From: Amblyornis subalaris
Lineage: Eukaryota > Chordata > Aves > Passeriformes > Ptilonorhynchidae
Reading direction: 5' to 3'
Length of the DNA: 64,000 bases
NCBI GenBank assembly: GCA_018881555.1
Contig: JACAXG010000081.1
Span: forward strand, 1,993,421 to 2,057,420
Position 1 is the first letter of the stretch, and each line of letters begins with the position of its first letter. The notes under the pieces were generated by a model. That model worked only from the letters and a program-made list of their open reading frames with translations, did no database searches and had not been told where the DNA came from. This document shows positions 33,691-62,380 of this stretch, one piece after another. The translations under genes and the position numbers were made by a program.

Positions 33691-34986
33691 ATGTTCCTGC
33701 CCCAGAGATCTCTGCAGACAGTTACATTTTTGGCAATTCTTTTTTTTGTCTGTTTTGCAACATGTCAAGACGTTGAAAAGTAAGCAATATTACCCTTTCA
33801 CTTCATTAATACCATTAGAAAACTGCTTGCTTTTGATTTAATGGGCTGTGTTCTGCACTGCTTTCAGTTACTCCAAGCATGGCAAAAGGAAAATTCCATA
33901 TATTTGATACAGCACCATTTTACCTCACCCTCCCTGCTGTATAAGATTAGACCAACTGCATTTTTAGATGTGTAACATGTACCACGTTTCAGTTGTCACT
34001 TTTAAACACAGCATAGCAAATCATGTAAGGATGTTCAGCATAAGCCATGGAGATGGCACATGCTGAAATTCCATATTTAGGTTCCCATTCAGATCCAAAT
34101 GTGCAGTAGGAGCCTATAGCTGCAGTTAGATCTTATCTAAGCAGCCTGGAATCCTGAAATATTTGCATCTGAGATTTAGCCTGCCCTCCTCAGTCAACAT
34201 TTGACTCAAAAGTTTTGGTGTATCTGAAGAAAANAAGGGTTTGTTTTTATTTCATGGACATCAGTGTTTTCGGGTAAATCACTCCTGAGTTACAACTCTA
34301 AAAGGAAAGAAACAAACCCAAGAGTCCTGTAACACTGAGGTGATGGAAAGGGAATTTTATTCTGCCATTGAAACCTCTGAAAATAATCTAAATTTGGGAA
34401 AAACCAAATCTCTGTAAGGGCTCTTTAAGCCTGCTACAGTCATTTTGTCAGTCTCTCCAGTTTGCTTTTTTTTTTAAAAAGGAGATTCAAGGTGCACCTT
34501 TGGGAAATGAAATGCACAGCATTTCAGCTTCCCATCTGCAGGAATCCTCAGGCTGCCTGACAGCTGCTGGAGCCTGAGGCAACTCCCGTGCTCCTTCTGG
34601 GATTGATGGATGCGAATCANCATCGCCCGTCCCTGACTCGCCCTTTCTTCCCTTGCAGCAGGAGGGCAGTGGCGGAGCACCAGCTCCTGCCCGACAAAGG
34701 GAGGGCGTTCCAGGGGCTGAAGNGCCTGATGTGGCTGCACCACGCCCTGGGTACGGTGCACACAGCCAGCAGCAGAGAGATCCCGCTTCCAAATGCCGGG
34801 TGGGACGCACGGGAGAGCCAAGATCCCTCAGACCTCTCCAACAGCATCCACAGAGACCAGGCTTCAAGCCTGATGGAGCAGCTGCTGGAACTGTCAGAAG
34901 CTCAGGGCTTCCTCCCGCTAAAGCAGCTGGATGGGAAGATCCCAAAGGGTAACTGGAACCCACAGGGCCNTTTTGACTCCCTTTGA
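33691..34986 (+). CDS. PTH4: Parathyroid-hormone-family precursor, PTH-L/PTH4-like
   Basis: Two coding exons, 33691-33779 and 34659-34986, join in phase to a 138-aa secreted precursor. An acceptor AG at 33667-33668 precedes the ATG by 22 nt, implying a noncoding first exon, as in PTH. Residues 1-25 form a signal peptide (hydrophobic core about 11-23, FLAILFFVCFA). A short propeptide ends in Arg31-Arg32. The peptide then opens AVAEHQLL, with DKGR at mature 10-13 and LMWLHHALGTVHTA at mature 21-34. This matches the PTH/PTHrP 1-34 region: Val2, Glu4, His5, Gln6, Trp23, Leu24, His25, His26, His32. The codon for mature residue 20 is NGC, compatible with the invariant Arg. The intron lies one nucleotide before the dibasic codons, the shared position in PTH and PTHrP. 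The family activates class B PTH receptors to control calcium, bone and development. The location between SRSF3 and STK38, where eutherians have no such gene, favours PTH-L/PTH4 over PTH or PTHLH. The symbol is my inference; family membership is strong. The C-terminal 70 residues show no known domain. Confidence 0.86.
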
Positions 34987-36010
34987 CTACTCCCAGTGTC
35001 AGCCCAGCCTGTCTGTCCCTCGCTTTACCTGTATGCTGCTGGAGGGGGAAGCTCCAGCACAAAGGTGAACAGCAAAACGAAGATCATTAACTGCATTCAC
35101 TCCCCCAGATGTTGACAGAGCCCCTTCTAAAGAGCAGCTCCTCTCCCAGCTGAGCACTGGGACGGTGACATGGGTCCCCTGTCTTCCCTCTCCAGGGCCC
35201 TCCCTGTCTGTCACGGATATCTCAGGGATGCTGCATCCCGTTGGATCTCCTGTAACCCACACTAGCAGGAAGTTTGGGCCATTAATCTGCATATTTACAG
35301 CCTATTATTTAGACCCCTGAAGAATTTTACCTGCTAATACANGTTCTCTTCCATTCACACCTGCCTGCAGTTCTGCTCTGCTCTAGAAATGACTTTTCTT
35401 ATACTGTAGGTGCAAAGGGTTTTTTCCTGTTCCTCCAGCGTATGGGCTGCTTTAAGCCTCTCATCCCTCAGCTTTTCCTTCCTTTTGCCGGGTAGAACTT
35501 GGCAGGAATCCCCACTCAGCCAAAGATCTAAACATTCACCTTGTTCTGCTGGTGGGAGAGATGAGAATGAGCTTCCAGGGTCCCTGTTTGAGCCTTTTGT
35601 TCCAACACTTCCCTTTTTTCCCCCATGTGAAATCCTCTCCAAGAGCTCCCAAAGCAGCAGGAAACCAGATTCGTGAAGCCACCTGTGTTTCCTGAGGGGT
35701 ACCACAGGATTTTGCTGTTCACCTTTGACAACAAACTGACCATCTCTGTCTAAGCAAAGTCAAGTCCAGTTTAACTGTAAAATCAGCCTTTCACAAATGA
35801 AATCTGTCATGTGTGTTACAAATATATCAGCATTTCCATCGGGAAGGGACTCTGCACACTGTTTTAAACCCTGAAATTCCTCTGCTGCTGATAGACTTCA
35901 ACTGTGCTGAATGCATTTCTCAATGATTAAAATGCTGTTAATAATAAAAACCCTTGTCACCCTCTGAATTGCACTTGTGCTTTTTTTTTGGTAGAAATGT
36001 AAATAAAATG
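34987..36010 (+). other. Possible 3' UTR of the PTH-like gene
   Basis: AATAAA hexamers occur on the plus strand at 35943-35948 and 36002-36007, the first clear signals downstream of the stop codon at 34984-34986. If used, the 3' UTR would be about 1 kb. No transcript evidence is available. Confidence 0.3.
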
Positions 36011-36640
36011 AAGCAAAATGACCTTTCCCCGGCATCTCCACACATATGGGATGAGTATGGAATCACATTTCTTTTGTTATGTCACTCCTCACAACTCCCT
36101 GTTAGTTTCCCAAGGCCAATCAAACCATTATTGAAGCAGATGGCTTCAGATATTCCCAAAGAGCTGGGAGTGGNGAGATGAAAGTGGGTGGTACAGCCCA
36201 AGCAATGAGCTTGCTGAGCTGGGGTGTGGGAGCTCTTTCTCGTCAGTCAGAGGATGGAACCTCGGGGACCTGACTGTGACAGCTCAAACCTCTTGGAAAT
36301 GGTCATGTCCTGCCCAGCACACTCTGGATCAGCCTCTGTGTGTTTGTAGATGTGGTTTCCTCTGGGACTGACGGGTTGTTTCTTTGATCCCTGGGAGGCC
36401 GAGGTGACCGTGGGTGGCTTGGTGGCCCCCGTCCCCGGGTACGCCTCAGCCCTGTGGGCATTAGGAGATGTGTATCACCTCTGTGGGGATGGGGAAAGCC
36501 AACCTCCCCTCGACAGGAAGCCCAGGCTGTGTGCTGGGAGGCTGCAGGTCACAGATCCATTGTGGGAAGGAGGGAACGCAGAAGGACAGGGCTCTCCCCA
36601 GGCCGGGAGGAGCACCCCAGGGCTCGCAGCGCTGGTGCCT
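36011..36640. other. Intergenic stretch upstream of the STK38 CpG island
   Basis: I see no gene or repeat here. The sequence becomes increasingly GC-rich towards the STK38 promoter. Confidence 0.5.
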
Positions 36641-37560
36641 CCCTCTGCCCGGACCCAGGGGAGAGCGAGGGCTGAGCTGATGNAAAGTGCGGGGGCGCAC
36701 CCGCTGCCGCCACGGCCGGGTCCCCACCGGCCCTTCGGCTGCGCCCGCGACCCCCGCGCCCCGCAGCGCCCGGGCGGGTGCGGAGCCCCAGCCGCGGAGC
36801 CCCCGGCACGGATTCCCCGTTGCGAACCCCCAGTCGCGGAGCCCCGGCACGGAGCCCAGGCACGGAGCCCCCGCAGCGCACCCCCGTGCCGGAGCCGTCG
36901 CGGGGCGCGGCGCAGGCGCTGCGGGCGGGGGCGGGCGGCCGCGGGGCTCCGCCCGTGCGGGGCGGGCCGGGCGCGGGGCGCGTGCGCTGCCCTAGCGGTC
37001 CCTGGGCCGCCTGTCCCGGCCGGGTCGCCGTCGGTGCGGGGGGCGGCGGTAGCGGCGCGGGGGCTCCGGTGGCCCCGCTCCCGAGCCCCCCACCCGCCGG
37101 TCCGCAGCCGCTCCGCCGGGCCCCGCCTCGCCTGCAGCCGCTGCCGCCCCTCCCGGGGGCTCCGGGTAAGCCGCTCCCGCCTCGTTCCCACGGGCGCCCC
37201 CCGCCCGGGGCTCCGCGTCCCCTCCCCGCCCTCCTCCAGCCCTCCCTCCGCCGGGCCCTCGGCCGCTCCCGGGGAGCGGAGCGGAAGCAGCCCCCGGGGC
37301 CGGCGGGGCTGGGGGCGGGCGCGCCGCGGGCCGGGGTCGCTCCAGCGGCCGGTCCCCTNCCGCGCTGCGGGCCCGGGGCCGCGGGGGTCCCCTGCTCCCC
37401 TCGGCTGGGGCTCGGGCCCCCTTTGTCCGCTCCCGGGGATGCTGCCGGGCCCCTNCGCCGCTCGGGCCGCGGAGACGCCACTCCCGCGCCACCTCCCCCG
37501 TGGAGCCCGGGTGTAGGGGGCCCAGCCCCGCACCGTCCCACGGGCCCCGAGGGGTTCGGT
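36640..37560 (+). promoter_or_regulatory. STK38: STK38 CpG-island promoter
   Basis: Very GC- and CpG-rich sequence with many GC boxes and no TATA box, typical of a housekeeping promoter. It includes the putative noncoding first exon, which ends at the donor GTAAGCC (GT at 37166-37167). The start site is probably at about 36.9-37.05 kb, but cannot be placed from sequence alone. Confidence 0.65.
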
Positions 37561-38980
37561 GGGCTCTGAGCGCCCATCCCGGTTGAAGGGACCCCGAGCA
37601 CCAACAGGTGGTTTGGCACCGATACTCTGTCTTTTCTTCCTCTTCTCTTTTTTCCGGCACCCCCTTCTGTCAGATAAGTACCCTGGTTTGATGTCTAGGA
37701 AGTGAAAACCGCCCATGGCTTTTACACCTCCCGCTTACACCGCAGGGTATAAAACCCCCATCTCCTGGGGTGTAAAACCCCATCTCCGGGACGGTAACCC
37801 CCATCTCCGGGATGCTCACAGAGTGTGACCCCCCCCCACTCGTGTGTGTCACTCTGAGCTGCTCCTCCATAAAGCCACGGTCCCACCTCACATAAAGACG
37901 TAATTCCACCTCAAAAGTCACACAGGGGGTCCTCACCAGCTCCTGTCCCTCGAGGAAGCCGTAAAGGCGGCACACACGGAGCTGGTGTCTTTAAAGGAGG
38001 TGGTTTGCAGGGCCCAGAGGTGATGCCTCGTAAAGAGCTGCAAAAAGTGAACAGAAAAGAGTCACTCGAGCGTGTTGGCAGCACCCAGGGTTGTAAAAAC
38101 GGGAAGTGTCTCACCTATTTTGTCTGCAATTTCTAGTAATAGTTGCAAAACTCTGTTACCTTACTGCGAGTTATGTGGTGCCCAATAGAACCAGAGTAAG
38201 GGGTAGTGGTATGTTTGAAATCTTTGGGGTTTTAATGCGTGTCAGAAAATAGAGCTAGGCTGTCAAATATGCCCTGAAACTGCTACTGGTTGAGGGTGGC
38301 ACACCCCAATATTTACATACTGGATTCTCAGAAATAATGTGAAAATATATACTTTTCTTAGAAATAAATACGTTGGATACTTACTCTAGGATTGGGGTTT
38401 TGGCTGTTTTTTAAACTACAGCTTGCTCAAAGGCAGCGATCCTCTGGATTTGGCCAAATTTCTGTGTGAAAACATCTAGTAAAAGTGCTTAAAGGCAACT
38501 GAATGCCTTTTTTGCTCCTTCCTCTGTTGCTCTCTTATTGGGATGACTTTCAGAATTTAGATAAATTTCACAGCAGAAGAGCCAGCAGGCAACTGGTGGA
38601 GTTATTTCTTTAGGGGTTATAGGAAGAACAACTTCTGAATTAGATGTTGCACTGTGATATTCCTGAATNTTGAACATTTATTAAAGATAGAATGTGTTGA
38701 GAGCAATAAACATTTGCATTACTGGGTGAAATTGTGGTTTTTGGGGCACCAGTTTCTTCAGCTTCCTTCCCTCTAATTTTCAGATCAAAAATGTTCAAAA
38801 CAGGAAGTTTGACTTGTGCCTTTTATTTTGTAAGACTCTTCCCTACTTAGTTTAGACTGGTGATATTTGTTGTTAAAATCCGAGCTCTGNGATTCAGCAT
38901 CACTGAATCGATTGGGGCTCTGGTTTGAAATTTGTCATTTATAATGTTTGATGTTCCTCCCTTTTCCTTTCCTGCCAGCC

Positions 38981-49268
<10,288 letters not shown>

Positions 49269-52265
49269 CACAGCTTTACCTGGGACTTCTGAGCCATGGA
49301 ATTCTGTTGCTGTACTTTGGGTTTATACCCATAAAAGGACTTTTTCTTTTTTTTTTTTTAAAGAAAACTTGAGGGCTATCAACTCTTGGAGAAGACTTCA
49401 GGATCCTGTTTTGTTACATACCTGGTTGTTACAAAGGATTTTTTTTCCTGCGCCATTGAAAAATTCCACACGTTTGCATCATCTCTGCTGCCAGCACCTT
49501 TTGCTGCTTCAGGAGCAAGAGGTTTTTTTTATATTCTTTGCCAGACTGTACAGTCCATGGGGAGATGANAGCAAGCTTTCCCTTTGGCATTGCAAAGCAC
49601 GGGATTCTACAGGACTGCGTCCAGTCCTGCGTTAAGTGACAAACTCACTCTGCCAATTCTGCCAGCACTGTTTGCCCAGTGGCTGAGGACTCCAGGAGAG
49701 AGAAAACAAAGCAATAATTGAAGCTTGAGACNGACAACTCTCCAGGAAACTGTCTAGTAGAAGGACACAACTCGGATTGCCTTAACCTTAGTTTGTAGTG
49801 CTGTTTTTATAATGCTCCTTGGAAGCCTCTTCAATAGCATTTCTCAGCTCTGTCGCTGTGGCCTCCAGTTCTGGTGCACTTTACTTTTGGTACTAAGTGA
49901 CCCTCAAGCCATTTAATATTTTTTCTAAATTAAAAAATTTTGCAACACTTTTTCTTTCCTAGATAGTGGAGAAATGGGCCATTTCCTCCTCCAAGCATGG
50001 GGTTTTTGGTTCGTCTGTGTCAGGATGGATCCGTAAACAATGCAGATACCAAACTACAGCTGGTCACACAAGTGGGTCTGGAATTAGAGCNGAGAGGGAG
50101 GGAAACTCTGTGAACCTGATCCTTGGTGGGCAAGTTTTGCATAGCTGGGTNAGCCCCGAGGCTCCCTGGGCCGGCTGCTGCTGTCTCTTGGCCGCCTCTG
50201 AGCTCTGCTGCATCGGCAGTGGTTTAAAGGCAAAAAATCATCTTCTGTGGCCTTTTTGCTGTTGGTTCTGAGCAGAACAGGATCAGAATCTCACTGATGG
50301 AGGCCTGCCTGGTGTTCCCTCACAGAGCTGCTCTTGCTGGCCTGGCTGAACAGAATATTCCCCAGAGGTGCCTCATGGGGTCACTTTTGGGGCAGTGGAA
50401 CCCACCANGTCCACTCATTATTGCCTACTGTAATTTATGAAAGTACATTCAGTTCTGATCAGGGTCTCTCCAGGAGAGCCCCAAAGTGCCTTTCCTTGCC
50501 TAAACCTCTCTCAGAACCCAACTTAGGGAGGGAGGANTGTGCCTCAGCTGAGCTTTTCCTAATTCCTTTTTCTAACCACAAGCTCCACTTTGTGCCCGTC
50601 TGTAGTTAACTCTGCACTTCCAGGGGCAGGTGCCATTAACCCTTGGGCCTGCCTGGTTCCAATCTGCAATTTACAATCAGATCTTAAAAATACAAGTTAA
50701 TGAGGTTTCTAAAAGCACGTCTCAATTTGAATTGTGTTGGATTCCTGCAAAGTTCTCTTGGTGCTGAACACTAACTCGGGAGTACAGACAAGACAAAGCT
50801 CCAGCGATGCCTCACAGGAAAGGAAAGGCTTCCAGGGCTGTTTAGTCCTGACTTTCTTGATTAGGAAATGAAACAAAATGGATTTGTAGTGGAAATTCTT
50901 TTTTTATATAGGTGCTTTTAGGGAATGTTTACCTAGATGTCTCTTGACTCGAGTGCCATCCCGAAGGGCTGAGGGGGGACTGCCAGTACTGTACAGAACT
51001 CGTCAGGGTCCTCCCCTCACCACCCCTGTGCTTTTTGTACGTGTCCCAAGAGTTTATGACTTGCCATAAGCAGTTTAGACAGCAGTTGGTTCCTACCAAG
51101 CTGAAATGCAAAACTAGCCTTAATTACAAGTCCCAGGATCACTGTAGTCAGNAGGGCTCACTCGGATGAATAAGGGCTAACGGAAGGAATGACTTGTAGG
51201 ATCAGGCTTTGATCAACTCGACCCTAGATCCCCTTCTGCTCCCTTTTTGCTTTGGATGAAGGACTGATACCAACTTCTCAAACTGNTCCATCCTTATCCT
51301 GCAGTTTCTTCTAGCCATTTGAAAATGTTGCCTTATAAACCATTGGAATTAATATTAAACCATTTTTTTTTCAATTCCTAACAGCTTAGTTACTGCCTTA
51401 AAATAAAAACAAAAATCAAAATCCTTTAAAGCTGCTGTGGATTAGGAACAAATGATTTTGAGATAGTAGCTTCATTTTTAGCCCTTTACTGAAAGGGACC
51501 AGCATTTTTATTTATAAATACCAAAGATGAAGAAGCTAAACGATTTTAAGTTGTGATAACTTGCTGTGAAAAACCAACTCTAGTACTGTGTATTGGGCAT
51601 TTTTAGTGCTGTGCTCGAAGTGGGACCCCCCCAGCTGGGTCAGTGAGTCCAAGGTGAAGTTTTCAAAGGCACGAGGNGCAGTTGGGTACCTCATTCCTGT
51701 TGTCTTCCAGCAGAAGTTGGACNTCTTTGAATCCAGTCCTGTTGGACACACCTTTGCAGCAGGAGGTTCTGTATCCCAGGTGCATTGTAAGCCTGCTTCC
51801 TATTCCAGTTTTTCACCAACATTAGGGAAAAAAGTGTCTCCTACAGTGTCTCCTTCCCAGGATCCATACTTCACTGCTAACAGAGTAAGGATTTTGTANG
51901 CCTGTTCCATCTCCTATGGTAGCCAAATATTTTTCTTGTGTTTTGAGGTTGTTTGTACCTTTTAGCTCTTTTTTTTTTTAGGCTGCAGTTGCTGGATTTC
52001 TAGGAGTAATTCCAATCTGAATTTCCAATGGATGTGAACACCTTATGCTGCCAGTTCATCTCTGTATCATGCCTAGCTCAAAGCTGCACTAAGTGTTTCT
52101 TATCACTGTGCCCTGACTCTGCCTTAACCTCTAAGTTGAAAAAGTGTTCTGTAAATATTTAAAAGCTGTTACAAAGTTGCACTGTAANATTTGGCAGGTG
52201 TAGTCAACTTTTTATGGAACGATCTCATTGTGTTGTGTAAATAAAGTTCTCTTAGTAAACACACT
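49269..52265 (+). other. STK38: STK38 3' UTR
   Basis: Sequence after the stop is AT-rich, repeat-free and ends at AATAAA at 52240-52245, about 20 bp before the likely cleavage site. This gives a 3' UTR of about 3 kb. Earlier alternative sites are possible. A CR1 insertion begins about 35 bp beyond the presumed end. Confidence 0.65.
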
Positions 52266-53090
52266 CCTGCTGGTATGTTGTGTTTTACAAACGGGAATCT
52301 GAGGATCCTGGAATGGTTTGGGTTGTAAGGGACCTTAAAGCTCATCCAGTCCCACCCCCTGCCATGGGCANGGACACCTTNCCAGGTTGCTCCAAGCCCC
52401 GTCCAACCTGGCCTTGGACACTTCTAGGGNTGGGCAGCCACAGCTTCTCTGGGCCTGAGGCCTCACCNCCCTCACAGGGAAGAATTTCTTCCCAATATCC
52501 CATCTAACCCTGCCCTCTGGCAGTGAGAAGCCATTCCCCCTTGTCCTGGCACTCCAGTTCCTGCTGAAGAGTCCTTCTCCACTTTTTNTGTAGCCCCTCC
52601 AGATCCTGGAAGGTGCTCTGAGGTCTCCACACAAACCCCACCTTGTTCAAACTCTTAGCACCTTTCCTAAACTTCACCATGAAAACCCTGGAAGTGCAGC
52701 CAAGGCTGAGGATGGAAATCAAAGCCAGACCTGCTCCAANGCTGTTTTCTTCTGAAGAGAAGAGAGCACTTTTCACAGCACTGACCAAAACTACTGGGGC
52801 TTGTTAGAGATGCTGCACAGTTTGTGGGTCAAGGAGTGGTGCCTGTGCTGCCTTGAGAACACCACTGCAGTGAGGTGTAGAGATGAAGTAAACTTTGAGG
52901 TCGTCTCAGCCCAAATGGTGGCAACACTTCCCTGTCACATCAAGCAGGCTCTGTCTGATGCCANTCTACTCCTAAGACTTTGGGATCACAACCCACACCT
53001 CATGAAGCAAGGAAACAAAACCTTGTAGCCCTCTATCCTCTGCCCATTCTCCTTACTCCACCTTTAAAACAACTTTTAAAAGAGGCAAAC
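52266..53090. other. Gap between STK38 and KCTD20 3' ends
   Basis: Mostly a CR1 insertion (52301-52630). The remainder has no recognised feature. The two genes converge here. Confidence 0.5.
52301..52630 (-). mobile_element. CR1 LINE 3' fragment
   Basis: GAGGATCCTGGAATGGTTTG through the TCCAACCTGGCCTTGGACAC block and TTCTTCCCAATATCCCATCT. A short internal deletion after GGACACCTTNCC removes the usual ACTATC segment. Confidence 0.92.
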
Positions 53091-56035
53091 GAGTCACATA
53101 TAATTTATACTTTAATACAGAAAAGAAACCATACATCTGGAGTTCATACACAGCACAGGGAGAACTTCAGTACATCTANAGTAAGACAAAAGTTGACCTT
53201 GTACCTGAAGTAGGTGACCACAAGAGGAGGAAAAGCAAACACTTTTTNAATTTGATTCCTGTTCCAATGGAACTCACTCTTCTAACAAAAGTTAAAATCC
53301 AGAATGAATAATTACTTGGGAAATCCAATCAACTACAGTGGCTGAGTGGTAAAAACTGCATGGGAATCACGGGAGCTGGCTATCCCCATCCCATGCTGAA
53401 GGTCCAGGTGATTGCCCAGGGAGCCACGAGCTCCCACAGGCACTGCCAGTCCNTAACTCCCCACGGGCCTGGGGCAGTTTGGTGACTGTGGTCGCTATTT
53501 CTGATCAACTGCTGAATCCTCCAACAGGCCAAGCTGGCCCTGGGCTCAGTCAGGGACACACTCAGTGGGATTTGGTTGGGCTGGACATAGTACTTTAGCT
53601 GTCATATCCCGAAAGATGCTGCTGAGGTGCAATTCTCAGCACCTGATGCCTTGACAAAGTCCTGAGGAGGAGCTCTGAACAACACCCACGCTTCGGTCCT
53701 TCGGGCAGAACATGTGGAACCTCCAATTCCAGCTCAGCTGGGCAATACAAACACTGATTTAATTAAACCTGACACTGCTGTGAAAATAAATACACACTGA
53801 AAAACATAATCACAGGGTCTGGGGGCCACCACTGCTGGGCACTCAGGGCCTGGGGGACAAGTTCCATCACTTCTGGGCACACAGGCTCACCAGTGCTTCT
53901 GTTTGTCCTGAGGGAACAGCTCATCACCAAGGCAAGGAGTGGGTTGGGTCTGGCCCCTGGTGGAAGGTTCATGGTCCATGTGTCTTCCTTTCTCTACTAC
54001 AAAAATAGCAATTCATCTGGAGCAATAATGGGAGTGTGTGCACATCACCTCAGCTCTGTGCAGGCACCGAAGGACACTTCTCTCTACTGACCCAGGGACA
54101 CAGGGAGGAGTTTTCAACAGTCAGGTGGAATTTGGGCATCTGAACCCCTGGGACTCTCAGGAGGTCCTGAAATCTTCCCATAGGCACTTATAAAAAGAAG
54201 AAATCTATTTGCTGCATTGGGGAACGAAGCTAAGAACAGAAGCACTGAGAGAACGGAACCTGTATCCACACTAATGGGAACTAAACCTATGAGCACTATG
54301 TGCCTTGGCCGAGATTTGTTACTTTTAACCAAAAATTTCTGCTTNGTCTTGTCATGCTACTTGCACTGAAAACCACAAACATCCTTAGCAGCAAACTTCA
54401 CTGCTCAATCCACCATGCACNTGACAGTCATAGGGAGAACAATACAAATCTGCTTGATGATACAGCCCTGACAATAAAGGGTTAAACTTTCTAGGGGCAG
54501 AGTGACACCTACACCTCAGTTTTGCCAAGTCTGACCACATAACACCCAAGTGATCCATTGTAAGAGCAGCACTGACCTGACCAGCTTTGTGAGGAGCTCT
54601 GTCCCTCTCTTTTTTCTTGGCTTCAGCATTTCTTTGCACCAGGACCATGTTTAAAAACTCTGCTTTGGGTATGCAGAGCCTTTACACAGCCATCAGAAGG
54701 GATGGCTTTGTGAGGCAGCCCCATTCTGGGTGCCCTCAGCTCGGCTGGGGCAGTGCTGGACTCGCTGTGTGCTCATCAGCCAGCTCCTATAGGGAACTCC
54801 TACAAGAACTCCTACAGGGAACTCTGTGCTGCAGGAACAGGACCAGTGAGGCTCTAGTCTACCTGAGCTAAACCAGCCTGGAGTGTGCCTGTTCTTACAG
54901 CTACAGCTTTGTTGGCCCTGAACCCAAAATTCCNAGAGCCTTACATAGACCAGGATAACACACTCAGAGCAGCAAAGGAATTGTTCCACATATGTGCATT
55001 TTTCTCTGCTGAGGGTTGGTTTATTACTGGTATTTCTTACCTGCCTGACAGCAAAATGGTCCAGTCAGCTCCAAACTGGGAAGAAAGCAGCTGGCCTTTT
55101 AAAGCTGCAGCAGCAGCTCCTTGGAGAGTCTACAGCAATTCTGACTGACTNAGGTTAGTGAGACCAAGGATTTGACTCAGGTAGTAAACTGGGAGCTCCT
55201 CCACTGGCTTTTCTTGTCTTAGCAGAGGGATGGAAGAGACAACTCCAAGTCTTCAGCATGCACAGTCACCTCTAGAAAGCTTCTTGCATCTATTTGGCTA
55301 CTAAACAGATTTACTTTGTTGGTAAAATATCAGCTACAGTCTCTTTTGGGTTTTTCTTCAGCATGATCTACTCATTTTACTGAACTCAACATAAAACATC
55401 CCTAAAAACAATGATTCCATCTCACGGAGAAGTATAGATGGGGATTTCCTGTGAACAGACATATGCTTCCTATGGAACTGGCTCCTCCTTCCCTAGGGCA
55501 GCAGTACACCACGCTGGATCCAAAGCCAGGTGGCAGTGCAAACAGATTCCTCCACGCTCAGGCTTCTGCTGTCACACTGTGCTACATTTCTGCTGGTTGA
55601 TAAAGGATATCATCTGTCCTGCTTTGATGTTCGCTCCTCTGTAACTGAGCCTCACAAAACCAGAGCTGTGCCTAACGGTACAGGAAAGCTTCGCCTTGAC
55701 AGGCCCAGAATTTCCTCTCTCATGTCAAACAAGACGTTTCTACACACTTGCGCTCTTCTTTTTGAAGTTTAGATAAAATATTCAGCACCCACAATCCGGA
55801 AGCCTTTGTAGTAGAAACAACAGATCATTTCTTTTTGTCTGAGGAGATGTTCCTTTTGATCGCACAATTAAAGACTATGGAGCGTGGCTCTTTATTAACA
55901 TGCTTGAAATATGACAACGTAGTAAGAGCACGAACGAGGATAAAGCACCTTGCAGGAGTCTGTGTCCCATCACCTGGGATGAAGCTACGGCGAGAGGGTC
56001 CCACATCCAGCAGGATTCTCCAGCCCGAGCCACCA
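53091..56035 (-). other. KCTD20: Probable 3' UTR of KCTD20
   Basis: Uninterrupted AT-moderate sequence follows the KCTD20 stop. Minus-strand poly(A) signals are visible at 55896-55891 (AATAAA), 55025-55020 (AATAAA) and 53116-53111 (ATTAAA), so the 3' UTR could be about 0.15, 1.0 or 2.9 kb. No splice-competent coding exon is seen. Confidence 0.45.
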
Positions 56036-62341
<6,306 letters not shown>

Positions 62342-62380
62342 GCTGGGCCTCCGTGCTGTGAGGAGNTGGTGGCGTTTCCT

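Noticed and set aside
36350..37716. Long open frames on both strands over the STK38 CpG island
   Set aside because: Arg/Pro/Gly/Ala-rich translations in several overlapping frames on both strands are a GC artefact; the region is best read as a promoter with a noncoding exon.
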